Source of the DNA: Flavobacterium sp. ALJ2
Lineage (GTDB): Bacteria; Bacteroidota; Bacteroidia; Flavobacteriales; Flavobacteriaceae
Length of the DNA stretch: 54,750 bases
Assembly: GCF_015594725.1 (NCBI RefSeq)
Contig: NZ_JADNRC010000019.1
Span: forward strand, 1 to 54,750
Reading direction: 5' to 3'
Position 1 is the stretch's first letter; each line of letters opens with the position of its first letter. A program made the translations under genes and the position numbers. Shown here piece by piece: positions 1 to 8,967 of this stretch. The notes beneath the pieces were generated by a model. It had not been told where the DNA came from, made no database searches, and saw only the letters and a program-made list of their open reading frames with translations.

Positions 1-294
1 CATAAAAACTTAATAAAAAAACAAATTAGTAAGATTTTTTATAAAAAAATTAAATATAAAAATTAAAATATGTAAGAATATAGCATTTACTTGGCATGAC
101 AGAGAATGTAAATTTTATATTATGGAAATTTATAGTAATATTCTTGACTTGGTAGAGTACTAAACTATTTTCAGCCTATTATGTTAAAGTAAGTAATAAT
201 AGCACTTCTGGAGCAACCGATTTAATAGAATTGCCCTTTTCATCTCATTTCAGTTCAGTCTAAGCTAAAAAGTAAGCAAATACAAATTATGAAA
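1..294. other. AT-rich non-coding left edge
   Basis: No convincing reading frame or RNA gene was seen in this stretch. It is very AT-rich with many stops in all frames. It lies downstream of the minus-strand RNA methyltransferase terminator. Confidence 0.5.
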
Positions 295-324
295 AAGCTC
301 CGAAGTAAACAGTCATCGGAGCTT
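292..324 (-). terminator. Rho-independent terminator of the RNA methyltransferase gene
   Basis: A perfect 9-bp stem (AAGCTCCGA at 295-303 and TCGGAGCTT at 316-324) encloses a 12-nt loop. Read on the minus strand it is followed by a short T run (complement of the A run at 292-296). It begins about 20 bp past the stop codon at 346. Confidence 0.8.
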
Positions 325-345
325 ATGGGGTTTTTCGGTTCTGTT

Positions 346-804
346 TTAAGAACGCGGTTTGGGCAAGTTTCTGTCGTACATGATAATACTTCCCGCCACA
401 GCCACGTTTAAACTTTTTTCTGATTTAAACTTCACTAAATAATGGCATTTATCCATTGCTTTTCTGGATAATCCATGATCTTCTGCTCCTAATAAATAAA
501 CACATCGTCTTGGATGCTCAAAGACTTCTAAATCAGTTGCTTTTTCATCTAATTCAACACCAACTAATCGTGCTCCTTTAGGTAAGTTTTCAAAAAAAGC
601 TTCAAAAGTATCATAATGAAAATACGGAATTGCTTTTACTGCATCATGAGTATCACAGGCTTGTTTGGCATATCGATTGCCAATGGTAAATATAAAAGTA
701 GCACCTAAGTTTTGAGCCGTTCGCCACAAAACACCTAAGTTTTCGGGAGTTTTACCATTTTGTATCCCTATCCCAAAATATTCATTTATAAAGTTATCAT
801 TCAT
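346..804 (-). CDS. TrmH/SpoU-family RNA methyltransferase
   Basis: A 152-aa SPOUT-type protein expected to 2'-O-methylate tRNA or rRNA using S-adenosylmethionine. The family motifs are visible: an N-terminal NGKTPENLGVLWRTAQNLGA segment (N-G/R motif 1), the middle LLGAEDHGLS motif 2, and the C-terminal SLNVAVAGSIIMYDR motif 3 that builds the knotted SAM site. The frame is open 12 codons further upstream, but the Met at 804 is chosen because a promoter lies across that upstream stretch (-7 element at 810-817, -33 element at 838-840). This would give an almost leaderless mRNA. Its exact RNA target cannot be told from the sequence. A terminator follows. Confidence 0.88.
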   Translation of the reverse strand: MNDNFINEYFGIGIQNGKTPENLGVLWRTAQNLGATFIFTIGNRYAKQACDTHDAVKAIPYFHYDTFEAFFENLPKGARLVGVELDEKATDLEVFEHPRRCVYLLGAEDHGLSRKAMDKCHYLVKFKSEKSLNVAVAGSIIMYDRNLPKPRS

Positions 805-809
805 AAAGG

Positions 810-840
810 CAAAAGTACAAACTGTACGTACATAAATCAA
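810..840 (-). promoter_or_regulatory. Promoter of the RNA methyltransferase gene
   Basis: On the minus strand TTG (838-840), 20 bp, then TACTTTTG (810-817) matches the Bacteroidota consensus TTG-N19-22-TAnnTTTG. Transcription would start close to the ATG at 804, so the leader is very short or absent. The element settles the choice of start codon. Confidence 0.6.
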
Positions 841-895
841 TTTTTTATTGTACAGAAAGCAGTGCCATTATTGATTGAGCATTTAGGCATCTGCA

Positions 896-1801
896 CTAAC
901 TTTTCAAAAGAGGCCCTTCTTGTTTCTTTTCAGAAAGTGGTTTTTCCTTTTTCAGATTCATGACTATAATTGCTACTATCATGATTAAAATTCCAATAAT
1001 CTGAACGAAAGTAATATTTTCTCCTAATACCAAATAAGCTGTAAGAACAGCCACTGGCAACTCAACAGTCATTAAAAGTCCGCTTGTTGTTACGCCTACT
1101 TTAGGAATGCTTATGGCGAACAAAGCTGGAGGCAGAATGGTTCCAAAAACGGAAAGAAAAAGCCCCCATTTTAATAAATGAAAGTCTAAGTGGGTAGAGA
1201 ACACTAAAGGCTTGAAGTTTAAAATTAAGATAGAAAGCGCGGAGCCTGTCATAATCCATGCGCTTCTGTTTTGCCAGTTTCCTTCTTTGCCTGTCTTGCT
1301 ATTGAGTATAATATAAATGGAGTAAATAAGAGAAGCTAATAGTACAAATCCAACCCCTTTTATCGATAAGGAATTACTTTGATTAAAATCGATCCCACTT
1401 GCCAGTAGCGTCCCAAAAATAACAACTGCTGTAACTATTAATTCCATTTTAAGCGGTTTCTTTCCATACAAAAGCCATTCTAGTAAAATACCAATCCATG
1501 TAAACTGCATAAGCAACACAATAGCAATAGAAGCTGGAATAAACTTTACCGATAAATAATACAGAAAAGTTGTTATACCAATAGCTGCTCCTGTAAATAG
1601 TAACCATCCTATTTCTTTAGGCTTTTGACTTTCCTTTTTTGTAAAGAAAACAATTGCCCATAATACAATTGCACCTAAAAGTGCCTGGATAAAAGAAACT
1701 TCGGGTGTTGTGTAACCTTGCTTATATGCCAGTTTTACAAATGACGAAAGAATACCAAAACTTGCAGCTCCTACAAGTACCATCAAAACATATCTAACCA
1801 T
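896..1801 (-). CDS. EamA/DMT-family transporter
   Basis: A 301-aa integral membrane protein with about ten hydrophobic segments in two repeated halves. This is the two-EamA-domain plan of drug/metabolite exporters and fits the usual 280-310 aa. The N-terminal half shows the VRYVLMVLVGAASFGILSSF segment; the C-terminal half ends with a Lys/Glu-rich cytoplasmic tail. It lies 82 bp downstream of a MarR regulator on the same strand with no promoter match between them, so the two are probably co-transcribed and the exporter may be induced by the MarR ligand. The substrate is unknown: a small metabolite or toxic compound is likely by family. Confidence 0.88.
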   Translation of the reverse strand: MVRYVLMVLVGAASFGILSSFVKLAYKQGYTTPEVSFIQALLGAIVLWAIVFFTKKESQKPKEIGWLLFTGAAIGITTFLYYLSVKFIPASIAIVLLMQFTWIGILLEWLLYGKKPLKMELIVTAVVIFGTLLASGIDFNQSNSLSIKGVGFVLLASLIYSIYIILNSKTGKEGNWQNRSAWIMTGSALSILILNFKPLVFSTHLDFHLLKWGLFLSVFGTILPPALFAISIPKVGVTTSGLLMTVELPVAVLTAYLVLGENITFVQIIGILIMIVAIIVMNLKKEKPLSEKKQEGPLLKS

Positions 1802-1883
1802 ATATTATCTCTTAAAATTCCCTTTTATTAGTTTTGAGCCAGCATAACTTGCTGTTTTTGCTATAAACATTCTTATAGTTTGT

Positions 1884-2372
1884 TTAAATCTTTTTTAAAT
1901 TATTTAAAGTTCTCTCTTTGTAGCTCTTCTTTCCAATTTTTTCCTCAATCAGCTCTAGATTTTTTAAGAAAAGCTCATTCCCTTCTAGTAACTCTTCCAT
2001 GGTTAGAATACAGGCTTCCCAACATTTTTCTAATTGTGGCAATGCTAACTCTGCTTTATTTGTTAAATACAACAATTGTTTACGTGAGTCGGTAGTATCT
2101 GTTTTAGTTCCTATATAATCTTTCAGTTTCATATTCCTGATAACCTTAACAATTGCTGGATGTGACATTTGTAAACGTTCTGAAATTTCTGTTACTGTGA
2201 GTTCCTTATGTTTTTTTAAAAGCAAGAATATAAGGTGCCAGTTTGGCTCAATATCAACTCCTACTGCTTTATAAAAATCTTTAGTACTATATAGTATATT
2301 ATCAGTAAGTCTCTTTAATCGGCTAGTAAGTCCTACCAATTGTATTTCAATTAAAAAATCGTTTTGTACCAT
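1884..2372 (-). CDS. MarR-family transcriptional regulator (locus 1)
   Basis: A 162-aa winged-helix regulator. The DNA-binding region is visible around residues 55-95 (LTVTEISERLQMSHPAIVKV, then a wing containing TDTTDSRKQLLYLT), flanked by the dimerisation helices. Two 14-bp palindromes lie directly upstream of the start codon and flank its -7 promoter element, which argues for autorepression. The EamA transporter downstream is the probable target. It is paralogous to the MarR protein at 23692-24177: both have a TSRL/STRLxRL N-terminus and a (D/F)xEPxW segment before the helix-turn-helix. Both loci also carry an EamA transporter and a GNAT gene. Confidence 0.9.
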   Translation of the reverse strand: MVQNDFLIEIQLVGLTSRLKRLTDNILYSTKDFYKAVGVDIEPNWHLIFLLLKKHKELTVTEISERLQMSHPAIVKVIRNMKLKDYIGTKTDTTDSRKQLLYLTNKAELALPQLEKCWEACILTMEELLEGNELFLKNLELIEEKIGKKSYKERTLNNLKKI

Positions 2373-2378
2373 AAATTA

Positions 2379-2392
2379 CGTAACTAGTTACG
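2379..2392. promoter_or_regulatory. MarR operator 1, perfect palindrome
   Basis: CGTAACTAGTTACG is a perfect 14-bp palindrome starting 7 bp upstream of the marR ATG. It covers the probable transcription start, and its core recurs at 2411-2424. Confidence 0.75.
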
Positions 2393-2400
2393 CAAAAATA
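2393..2400 (-). promoter_or_regulatory. -7 promoter element of marR locus 1
   Basis: On the minus strand TATTTTTG matches TAnnTTTG and lies exactly between the two palindromic operators. No clear -33 TTG was found. Confidence 0.5.
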
Positions 2401-2410
2401 CAAAAAAACT

Positions 2411-2424
2411 CGTAACTGGTTACG
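2411..2424. promoter_or_regulatory. MarR operator 2, near-perfect palindrome
   Basis: CGTAACTGGTTACG differs from the first operator only at one central position. The two sites are 32 bp apart centre to centre, about three helical turns, so two dimers could bind the same DNA face. Confidence 0.72.
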
Positions 2425-2787
2425 CTATTTGAAAAATATTATTTGAATACCCTTTTAGAAATACACTGTTTGAAGAAGTGTAGCTCTACAAAGTATTTCA
2501 TCTTTTAATGATTTAATAGATCTCTCGACATCTAAGTATTTGAGTTATTATAAAGTAAATATGTTTAAAAAAAAATCCAATCTTGTTTAAGTAAACCTGA
2601 TTGGTCATGAAACACCAAAAGAATTGTGTTTATAATTTAAAGCAAATTATATTTTACTTCAGAAGATAATTTATTCATTTCTCACTTTAAACCTCAACAA
2701 ATCCTATCTAAAACTGTTAGCTATTTATTAACTGAAATTTTATTCTTTGATTTATTTAAGAACCGACACGAGTTGCACTGAAGAGTC
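2425..2787. other. Intergenic region between the marR and GNAT genes
   Basis: No coding potential, RNA gene or strong terminator was seen. It is AT-rich sequence between the MarR operators and the 3' end of the GNAT gene. Confidence 0.45.
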
Positions 2788-3630
2788 TTATATTTTTCTT
2801 TTCATTTCAAACTGTGACACTTTATTTAGGAGCCCCAGATTCTTTAAAAAAGTATTTGTTTCTAGCGAATTGTCATCAACGTTATTCATGAATAATTCTT
2901 TAGAATTTACAGCTTCTGACATCGTATTTACTAATTGTGACCCTACTCCTTTACGTCTATGACTACTGGCAACGGCAATTTGTAAAATTCGTCGTGACGT
3001 AGGATTATAAACCATATAACCTACGGGTTCATTCTTGATATAGGCTTTCAAAATGTGGCAATGCTCTTTGCTATTATTTAAGCTTTGAATTGTATTTTGC
3101 CAAGTAGGTTCTGTAGACCAGAATGAGGTAAAAGTATCCCATTCAAAATCTCTCCATTCTTTAATTTTTATACTATTTTTTTTATCAGTTATTGCAATAG
3201 TTCCTCCATAGCAATTAACCGTTCTATGAATTTTATAATTCATTTTTTCATAAGCTCTAATTGCAGCTGTATTGCCTACGATTACTTCTAATACCATTTC
3301 AGATACACCTAATACTTTTAATTTTGGGAGTAAATAATCATACATTTTTGCAACTAAGCCTTGTCCGCGGTAATCAGGAATAACTCCTGTTGCAGCATTA
3401 TAAGCCATCAATTGCCCCTCTAATTTATTTACAGCGTGAAGCATAAAACCAACTAACTTACCAGATGAAAAAACTCCAATTGATAAATCTAATTTTATAT
3501 TTTCTGCAACAATCTTAGCCTGTAATTGTTCTGAATTAAGTTGTAGTGGTACAATATAATCTGAAAATGACAGATTTAATACATCAACTATAGCATCAAT
3601 TCCAATTGTTTCTAAAGTATTAAGCTCCAT
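2788..3630 (-). CDS. Two-domain GNAT N-acetyltransferase
   Basis: A 280-aa protein with two GNAT folds in tandem. The first (about residues 1-140) contains the acetyl-CoA loop region VIPDYRGQGLVAKMYDYLLP and the following VGNTAAIRAYEKMNYK. The second (about 150-280) contains ASSHRRKGVGSQLV, the classical R/Q-x-x-G-x-G/A pyrophosphate loop. Both domains keep a plausible acetyl-CoA site, so the protein may be bifunctional or have one catalytic and one regulatory domain. The substrate is unknown. It is transcribed toward the MarR/EamA pair but is separated from it by about 415 bp including the MarR operators. Confidence 0.88.
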   Translation of the reverse strand: MELNTLETIGIDAIVDVLNLSFSDYIVPLQLNSEQLQAKIVAENIKLDLSIGVFSSGKLVGFMLHAVNKLEGQLMAYNAATGVIPDYRGQGLVAKMYDYLLPKLKVLGVSEMVLEVIVGNTAAIRAYEKMNYKIHRTVNCYGGTIAITDKKNSIKIKEWRDFEWDTFTSFWSTEPTWQNTIQSLNNSKEHCHILKAYIKNEPVGYMVYNPTSRRILQIAVASSHRRKGVGSQLVNTMSEAVNSKELFMNNVDDNSLETNTFLKNLGLLNKVSQFEMKRKI

Positions 3631-3794
3631 TTTTAAAACTTTTATAACATATTTTTTAAAGAATATGCTGTTTATTATTTTTTTTGTTCAGTCACATACA
3701 TAAAGTAAAACCAACAATTTCCAAAACTAGATTTTTATCCCATAAATTAAATAGAACAACATCTAGTTTTGAAAAATCTGTTTCATTATGTTTT

Positions 3795-4748
3795 TTATTC
3801 TTGAATGAAAGTCATTTTTTTTGCCATTTTTTTTTGCCATCCGTAAGGCAGAATAGAATGATTGTTCCCTTCTATTAAATTCATCTGTTCTATAATTTTT
3901 TCTTGTATTTTTTTTGAAACAGCATAAAAAGCAGCATCTACAGTAAAGTTTCGTTCGCCATCTAAAACTCCATTTTGAATTCGAATTCCGATCTTTTTAC
4001 CTTTATAATACAGTAAAATTTTTATTCTTCCATCATCATATCCATTATTACCACTAGTTCCATAAATTAGTATTGGTTCTATAATACCATCATTATCAAA
4101 GTCTTCCACATAAATATACCGCGTCCAAAACCAAATACTTTCTTCATTTTCAGTTTTAGCATCATTGGTTTCAAAAGTTTTTACCAAACGATTGTTTTCT
4201 TTTTTAAAGTTGAATGCTTTAATAGAATTATTTAAAAAATTTCCATTAGCAGCTTCTTTAATTTTATTTTCTGTTAAGACTAAATAATACTCTCCAGTTT
4301 TATCTTTATAATTGTAAACCTTCCAGATATCAAATTTTATTCCTAATTCCTTTTTTTTCTCATTCGTAAAAATTTCATTGGTCTTTTCTTCTGAAATTAT
4401 TATGTATTTACTGTTATTTTCATTCACAAGAAACTCTGAGATCCCATTAATGAGCTGCGATAGAATTGCAATATTTTTAATTTCTATATCCGAATAAACA
4501 ATACTTTTATTATCCTTTACTGGCTTATACCAACTATACTTCTTGAAAAAATTAGCATATTCAGGATTTGAAAAAACATACCCTTTCCTTGCATAAATTT
4601 CATTCTTTAATAATTTCAAAGAATAAAGACCCTCATTTTGTAATTTACTATCGTCAATAAGTTCTACTAAACATTTAGAACAATCTATCTTATTTTGTGC
4701 GTTTAACGAAAGTGTTATTAATAGCGTTATATATACATAAAACTTCAT
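3795..4748 (-). CDS. Secreted YARHG-domain protein
   Basis: A 317-aa protein with an N-terminal signal peptide (cleavage probably after SLNAQ, residue ~18). A YARHG-type domain follows (about residues 35-75), recognisable from LKLLKNEIYARKGYVF and the trailing YFKKYSWYKP-like segment; here the motif reads YARKG. The rest has an FG-GAP-like acidic element (YVEDFDNDGIIEPILIYG) of the type found in Ca-binding repeats. YARHG domains occur in extracellular or cell-wall-associated proteins of unknown function, so no reaction is assigned. Homopolymer T runs occur at its 3' end (about 3817-3835). Confidence 0.78.
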   Translation of the reverse strand: MKFYVYITLLITLSLNAQNKIDCSKCLVELIDDSKLQNEGLYSLKLLKNEIYARKGYVFSNPEYANFFKKYSWYKPVKDNKSIVYSDIEIKNIAILSQLINGISEFLVNENNSKYIIISEEKTNEIFTNEKKKELGIKFDIWKVYNYKDKTGEYYLVLTENKIKEAANGNFLNNSIKAFNFKKENNRLVKTFETNDAKTENEESIWFWTRYIYVEDFDNDGIIEPILIYGTSGNNGYDDGRIKILLYYKGKKIGIRIQNGVLDGERNFTVDAAFYAVSKKIQEKIIEQMNLIEGNNHSILPYGWQKKMAKKMTFIQE

Positions 4749-4778
4749 CAGAATACTATTTGGTTAATAATTGCAATA

Positions 4779-6797
4779 CTATTGTATTGTATGGTTCTTT
4801 GGTGGAAAAAAGAAATGCGAAGGCTTGCTTAAAAAATACCTAAAGACTGCACCTGTTACCTGTTTTAATTCAGAAATCGGAATGTTTCGGGAACGAAATG
4901 CAAGCCCAAGTGACAAACTGAAACTAACCAGAAAATTGACCAAACCGATAATACCAATACCTAAAACTGACCAAAAAAACATCCCATGAGTAACATAAAA
5001 GTCTGCTCCATATAACCCCATGGCAAAGTTCCCACTAGCAAAAGTGATGTGCCTGATATCAATGTTCAATCCAAAAAATATTCCAATAAAAACGGTACTT
5101 CCCATAAAAACACCAAACCAAAAGTTAGAAATAATTCCTGCCCATTTTTTCTCATATAAAGTAGCCAGTTTTTTAGTCATTCTTTTTCCTAAACTCAATT
5201 TTAGCAAGGGATGTTCCTGAATGCGGTAATAAATATGGTTATGCTTGTCTCGATTGGCAATACTCCCAGCAATAATTCCAGATAAAAACAGAAAAACTCC
5301 AGCTATAGCAGCATGAAAAATTGCTGCAGAATAAATCGGATTCAGATCATTTATTAAAACTGGCCATTTTTCTTTAGCAATATTATAATGAAATACTTTA
5401 TCAATAATCCAGACACCAAGTAATGAAACTGGAAATGCTATAGTAACGTTCCCTACAAATGCAATAAACTGTGAGCGGAATACTCGTGCAAAAAATATGG
5501 CGAACTCTTTATATTTATATTCATTTTTTTCTTGCTCTTTGTGTTTAAAGCCTTCTTGTAAAGCTCTTACCAAAGCAGAAGCCGTCATTGCAGGTTGTTT
5601 TGTTGCCAACGTAAATCCAAGGATATAAATTATAATAAATCCTATCGAATAATTCATACTGTATAAGAAAATATGCCCAAACCCACTGGCCTCTACTTTT
5701 CCTAATAATAGTTTAATGATACACAGCAAACCTACAATAAAACCTCCTCCAGCTGCTGAATAGAACATTTTATAATATTCCTTACGGCTGTTTGTAATAT
5801 AATGTTCTCCTGTATTGGCTGTATGCTGTGTTATTTCATAAGATAAAAGCTGTGTACTCTCACTGATTAATTTATCAATATTGTTTTTATCACAATTGTA
5901 TTTTATCAGTATATAAGAGAGGTAAATCGTATTCTTATCAGCATCTTTCTCTTCTGTCTGTATTAAAAGTGGTAATAATGATTTGAGACGATAAAGTTGC
6001 TGACGGATTCGCAACAAGCTTTGATTTACTCGTAATGAAATCCCAAATTTACTACTGTTTTTAAAAGCAGTTTCTATATAATCTGTACATTGTTTGTGTA
6101 GGATAATCAATTGTTTATAACCTAGATCATCAGGGTGCATAAAGTTCTTGCTAGATTCGATTAGCTTCTCGCTTATAAGCAATAACTCTCGCTGGAAGGC
6201 AAGAAATGGACTTTCATAATTTTCATATTCAGGTACCATCTGGATTACATCCGTTTCCATTGCACACCCACATATACGATAGGTAATAACCTCCATCGCA
6301 AAAACTAATTCGGTAAGCGATGAATTCTCTTCACTGGATTCGTAAATAGAGCGAAATTGTAATAAAGAGTACAACTCCCTTATTTGCTCCTCTGGTATTT
6401 TTTTAATCCAAAGCGGATCAGTCTTAACAAAGAATACCTGATTTAGTATAAATTGCAGTGTATCTTTTTCAGGTTGTTCAGGAATTAATTTAGCAAATAG
6501 TCGCCTACGTACTTCATAAAAGAAATTTGCATTCTGTAGAATACCCGCATCAGAAAGGATCTTATTAAATTTCTTCTTTTCTAAATGAGCATTAACACAG
6601 TTCGTCAGCCCATCACGATAATTTTGATTTTCCTTAAGCAGATAAATCAATTCTGATAAATCTACAACTGTAGTTTTTTTTATTTTTTTTGGACGAACCA
6701 AGTTTACCAGTTCTACCAGTAACTCTACACTTCCTTTGTTATATTCCCATAACTTTTGGTCTTTAAAGTTTTCATCAAAATAGCGTTTTAAGGTCAT
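4779..6797 (-). CDS. Gcr/SpecificRecomb-type large membrane protein
   Basis: A 672-aa protein matching the family often called site-specific recombinase Gcr, a historical name: nothing resembling a tyrosine or serine recombinase active site is visible. The N-terminal ~330 residues are soluble and helical. The C-terminal half has about seven membrane segments. The conserved stretch SMNYSIGFIIIYILGFTLAT followed by KQPAMTASALV is characteristic. Met at 6797 is chosen because a good promoter (-33 at 6864-6866, -7 at 6834-6841) overlaps the upstream alternatives at 6836 and 6827. The biochemical role is unknown and the gene has no obvious operon partner. Confidence 0.8.
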   Translation of the reverse strand: MTLKRYFDENFKDQKLWEYNKGSVELLVELVNLVRPKKIKKTTVVDLSELIYLLKENQNYRDGLTNCVNAHLEKKKFNKILSDAGILQNANFFYEVRRRLFAKLIPEQPEKDTLQFILNQVFFVKTDPLWIKKIPEEQIRELYSLLQFRSIYESSEENSSLTELVFAMEVITYRICGCAMETDVIQMVPEYENYESPFLAFQRELLLISEKLIESSKNFMHPDDLGYKQLIILHKQCTDYIETAFKNSSKFGISLRVNQSLLRIRQQLYRLKSLLPLLIQTEEKDADKNTIYLSYILIKYNCDKNNIDKLISESTQLLSYEITQHTANTGEHYITNSRKEYYKMFYSAAGGGFIVGLLCIIKLLLGKVEASGFGHIFLYSMNYSIGFIIIYILGFTLATKQPAMTASALVRALQEGFKHKEQEKNEYKYKEFAIFFARVFRSQFIAFVGNVTIAFPVSLLGVWIIDKVFHYNIAKEKWPVLINDLNPIYSAAIFHAAIAGVFLFLSGIIAGSIANRDKHNHIYYRIQEHPLLKLSLGKRMTKKLATLYEKKWAGIISNFWFGVFMGSTVFIGIFFGLNIDIRHITFASGNFAMGLYGADFYVTHGMFFWSVLGIGIIGLVNFLVSFSLSLGLAFRSRNIPISELKQVTGAVFRYFLSKPSHFFFPPKNHTIQ

Positions 6798-6833
6798 TTT
6801 TGGTTTTCTCCTCAATCTCAATCTCATTCTAAT

Positions 6834-6866
6834 CAAATTTAATTATTACGAATCTTCTTTTATCAA
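6834..6866 (-). promoter_or_regulatory. Promoter of the Gcr-type gene
   Basis: On the minus strand TTG (6864-6866), 22 bp, TAAATTTG (6834-6841) matches the Bacteroidota consensus at both elements. Transcription would start near 6827, upstream of the chosen ATG at 6797. Confidence 0.6.
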
Positions 6867-7541
6867 ATACAAAAAAATTGCTCGTTCTTGTAATGCAATA
6901 TACTATCTAAAAACTATACTCTTTTTATTTTTTTCATAAAGAATGTTTACCATACATTATTTAGATAGAGTTTTAATTCCATTTCCATTTGTAATCTTGC
7001 CTCTGGCGAATCAAAAAACAAAATATTATTTGTCTTTTTTAATTCTTTTTTAGGTACCAAATTAAATTATAAATAACTAAAATTAAATATCTTACAACTA
7101 CTATAACATTTTAATAATCTCATAGCATCTTATATAATTAAAAGTGAATTTTAGTTTAAAATAAGTTTATAAACTTAAAATCCTACTAGGTTTAAGAAAC
7201 CAAAAAAAATTAATTTTAATTAATATAAACTATATAAGTAACATCTAAATAACGGTTCTCAAATAATAATACTATTACATCTTCATCTTTTTCAGTTTTT
7301 AAAAGTGCTAACAAAAAGTGCTATTCTTAAATTCGATAGAGTCAATACAATAGATCAGCTAGTTTATTATATAGTATTCCAACCTTTTTATTTAACTTAG
7401 CGCTACCGATTTTAAACAATAAAAAACTGTTATTAAAATAAAAATCGGGATTTTAAATGCATTAAAAAAAAGCTGTACTACTCATTATTTCAATGCATTG
7501 CGAATAGAAACTTACTAATAATTTAGTTAATTTTAAAAATT
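6867..7541. other. Long intergenic region between divergent genes
   Basis: About 675 bp without a credible gene. It must contain the promoter of the gnd-zwf-pgl operon, but no exact TAnnTTTG match was found close to the gnd start. No tRNA, repeat or terminator was recognised. Confidence 0.45.
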
Positions 7542-8948
7542 ATGAACACATTTGATTTTGGCATTGTCGGACTCGGCGTAATGGGTCGTAACCTACTTTT
7601 AAACATTGCCAGCCATAAATTTGCAGCAGCAGGTTTAGATTTAGATACAGAAAAAGTCAACTCTTTACAACAGGAGGCTGATTCAGAGCATACATTAGAA
7701 GCAACAACTGACGTTAAACATTTTGTAGAACTTATCAAACGTCCAAGAGCAATTATGCTTTTGGTACCAGCTGGTAAACCTGTCGATAGTGCTATTCAAA
7801 GCCTTTTGCCGCATCTGGATGAAGGAGATATTATAATAGATGGCGGCAATACTTACTTTACTGATACTGATAGACGCTTCCTTGAATTATCTACTAAAGG
7901 GATTCATTTCTTTGGCATGGGAATTTCTGGAGGAGAACAAGGAGCTCGATTTGGTCCTAGTATGATGCCGGGAGGGGATAAAAAAGCTTACGAGAGACTC
8001 CGTCCTATTTTTGAAGCTATAGCTGCTAAAGTAGATGGTGAACCATGTGTAGAATATTTAGGAAATGGATCTGCGGGTAACTATGTAAAAATGGTTCACA
8101 ACGGAATTGAATACGGAATAATGCAGCTTATTTCTGAAATTTATGACCTAATGAAACGCGGTTATAATTTGGATGAAGATACGATAGAAAAAACTTTTGA
8201 AGAGTGGAATAAAACTGATCTTAAGTCATTCTTAATCGAAATTACAGCTGCTATACTTAAAGTAAAAGAGCCAAATGGAGTGAGATTAATCAATCTGATA
8301 TCTGATTGGGCAAAATCTAAAGGAACAGGAAAATGGACTTCTCAAAATGCTATGGATCTGCAAGTACCTGTTCCTACCATTGATGCTGCTGTAGTAATGC
8401 GTGATATGTCTAAAAGTAAACCTGAAAGAATTGAGGCTGCTACTAAATTAGTTTGGAACGACAAACAAACAACTACAAATGTACCCGAAGCTATTAGTGC
8501 GCTAAAAGATTCATTATTCTTTTCTATCCTAATTACTTATGCTCAAGGACTGGCTCAGCTTAGAACTGCTTCTAAGGAATATAACTATGAACTAAATTTA
8601 GAAACTGTTACAAAAATATGGCGTGGAGGTTGTATCATCCGTGCTGATGTTCTTGAAGATTTTAGAAAAGCATTTGCTAAAGATGCCAATCTGCCAAATA
8701 TACTTTTAGATTCTGATATTGCAGCTAAATTCAATGAAACTCAAGCTGGTATTAGAAAAGTTATTCAATTTGCTGTTCAAAAAGGATTGCCTGTAGCTGG
8801 GCTTATGAACTCGTTAGCCTATTTTGATGCTTACAGATCTGAAAATCTTCCAACAAACCTAATTCAGGCACAGCGCGATTATTTTGGAGCACATACCTAC
8901 GAACGTACTGATCTACCAGGCACTTTTCATACCCAATGGAATGATTAA
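7542..8948 (+). CDS. gnd: 6-phosphogluconate dehydrogenase (decarboxylating)
   Basis: A 468-aa cytoplasmic enzyme that converts 6-phosphogluconate and NADP+ to ribulose 5-phosphate, CO2 and NADPH. The N-terminal Rossmann motif GLGVMGRNL is at residues 10-18. The substrate-binding segments DGGNTYFTDT, GMGISGGEQGARFGPSMMPGG (split at ~20 residues) and the catalytic Lys region GNYVKMVHNGIEYG are all intact. The C-terminal tail with FGAHTYER is also present. Length fits the long-chain (about 470 aa) enzymes. First gene of the oxidative pentose-phosphate operon: zwf begins about 20 bp after its stop and pgl follows. Confidence 0.97.
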   Translation: MNTFDFGIVGLGVMGRNLLLNIASHKFAAAGLDLDTEKVNSLQQEADSEHTLEATTDVKHFVELIKRPRAIMLLVPAGKPVDSAIQSLLPHLDEGDIIIDGGNTYFTDTDRRFLELSTKGIHFFGMGISGGEQGARFGPSMMPGGDKKAYERLRPIFEAIAAKVDGEPCVEYLGNGSAGNYVKMVHNGIEYGIMQLISEIYDLMKRGYNLDEDTIEKTFEEWNKTDLKSFLIEITAAILKVKEPNGVRLINLISDWAKSKGTGKWTSQNAMDLQVPVPTIDAAVVMRDMSKSKPERIEAATKLVWNDKQTTTNVPEAISALKDSLFFSILITYAQGLAQLRTASKEYNYELNLETVTKIWRGGCIIRADVLEDFRKAFAKDANLPNILLDSDIAAKFNETQAGIRKVIQFAVQKGLPVAGLMNSLAYFDAYRSENLPTNLIQAQRDYFGAHTYERTDLPGTFHTQWND

Positions 8949-8967
8949 GAAACTTTAAGTGAAAACA

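Noticed and set aside
3817..3835. Homopolymer T runs as a phase-variation tract in the YARHG gene
   Set aside because: They lie near the 3' end, where a frame change would barely alter the protein, and such runs are common in this AT-rich genome.
4779..6797. A mobile element implied by the name site-specific recombinase
   Set aside because: The protein is a multi-span membrane protein with no recombinase catalytic motif, and no attachment sites or cargo genes flank it.
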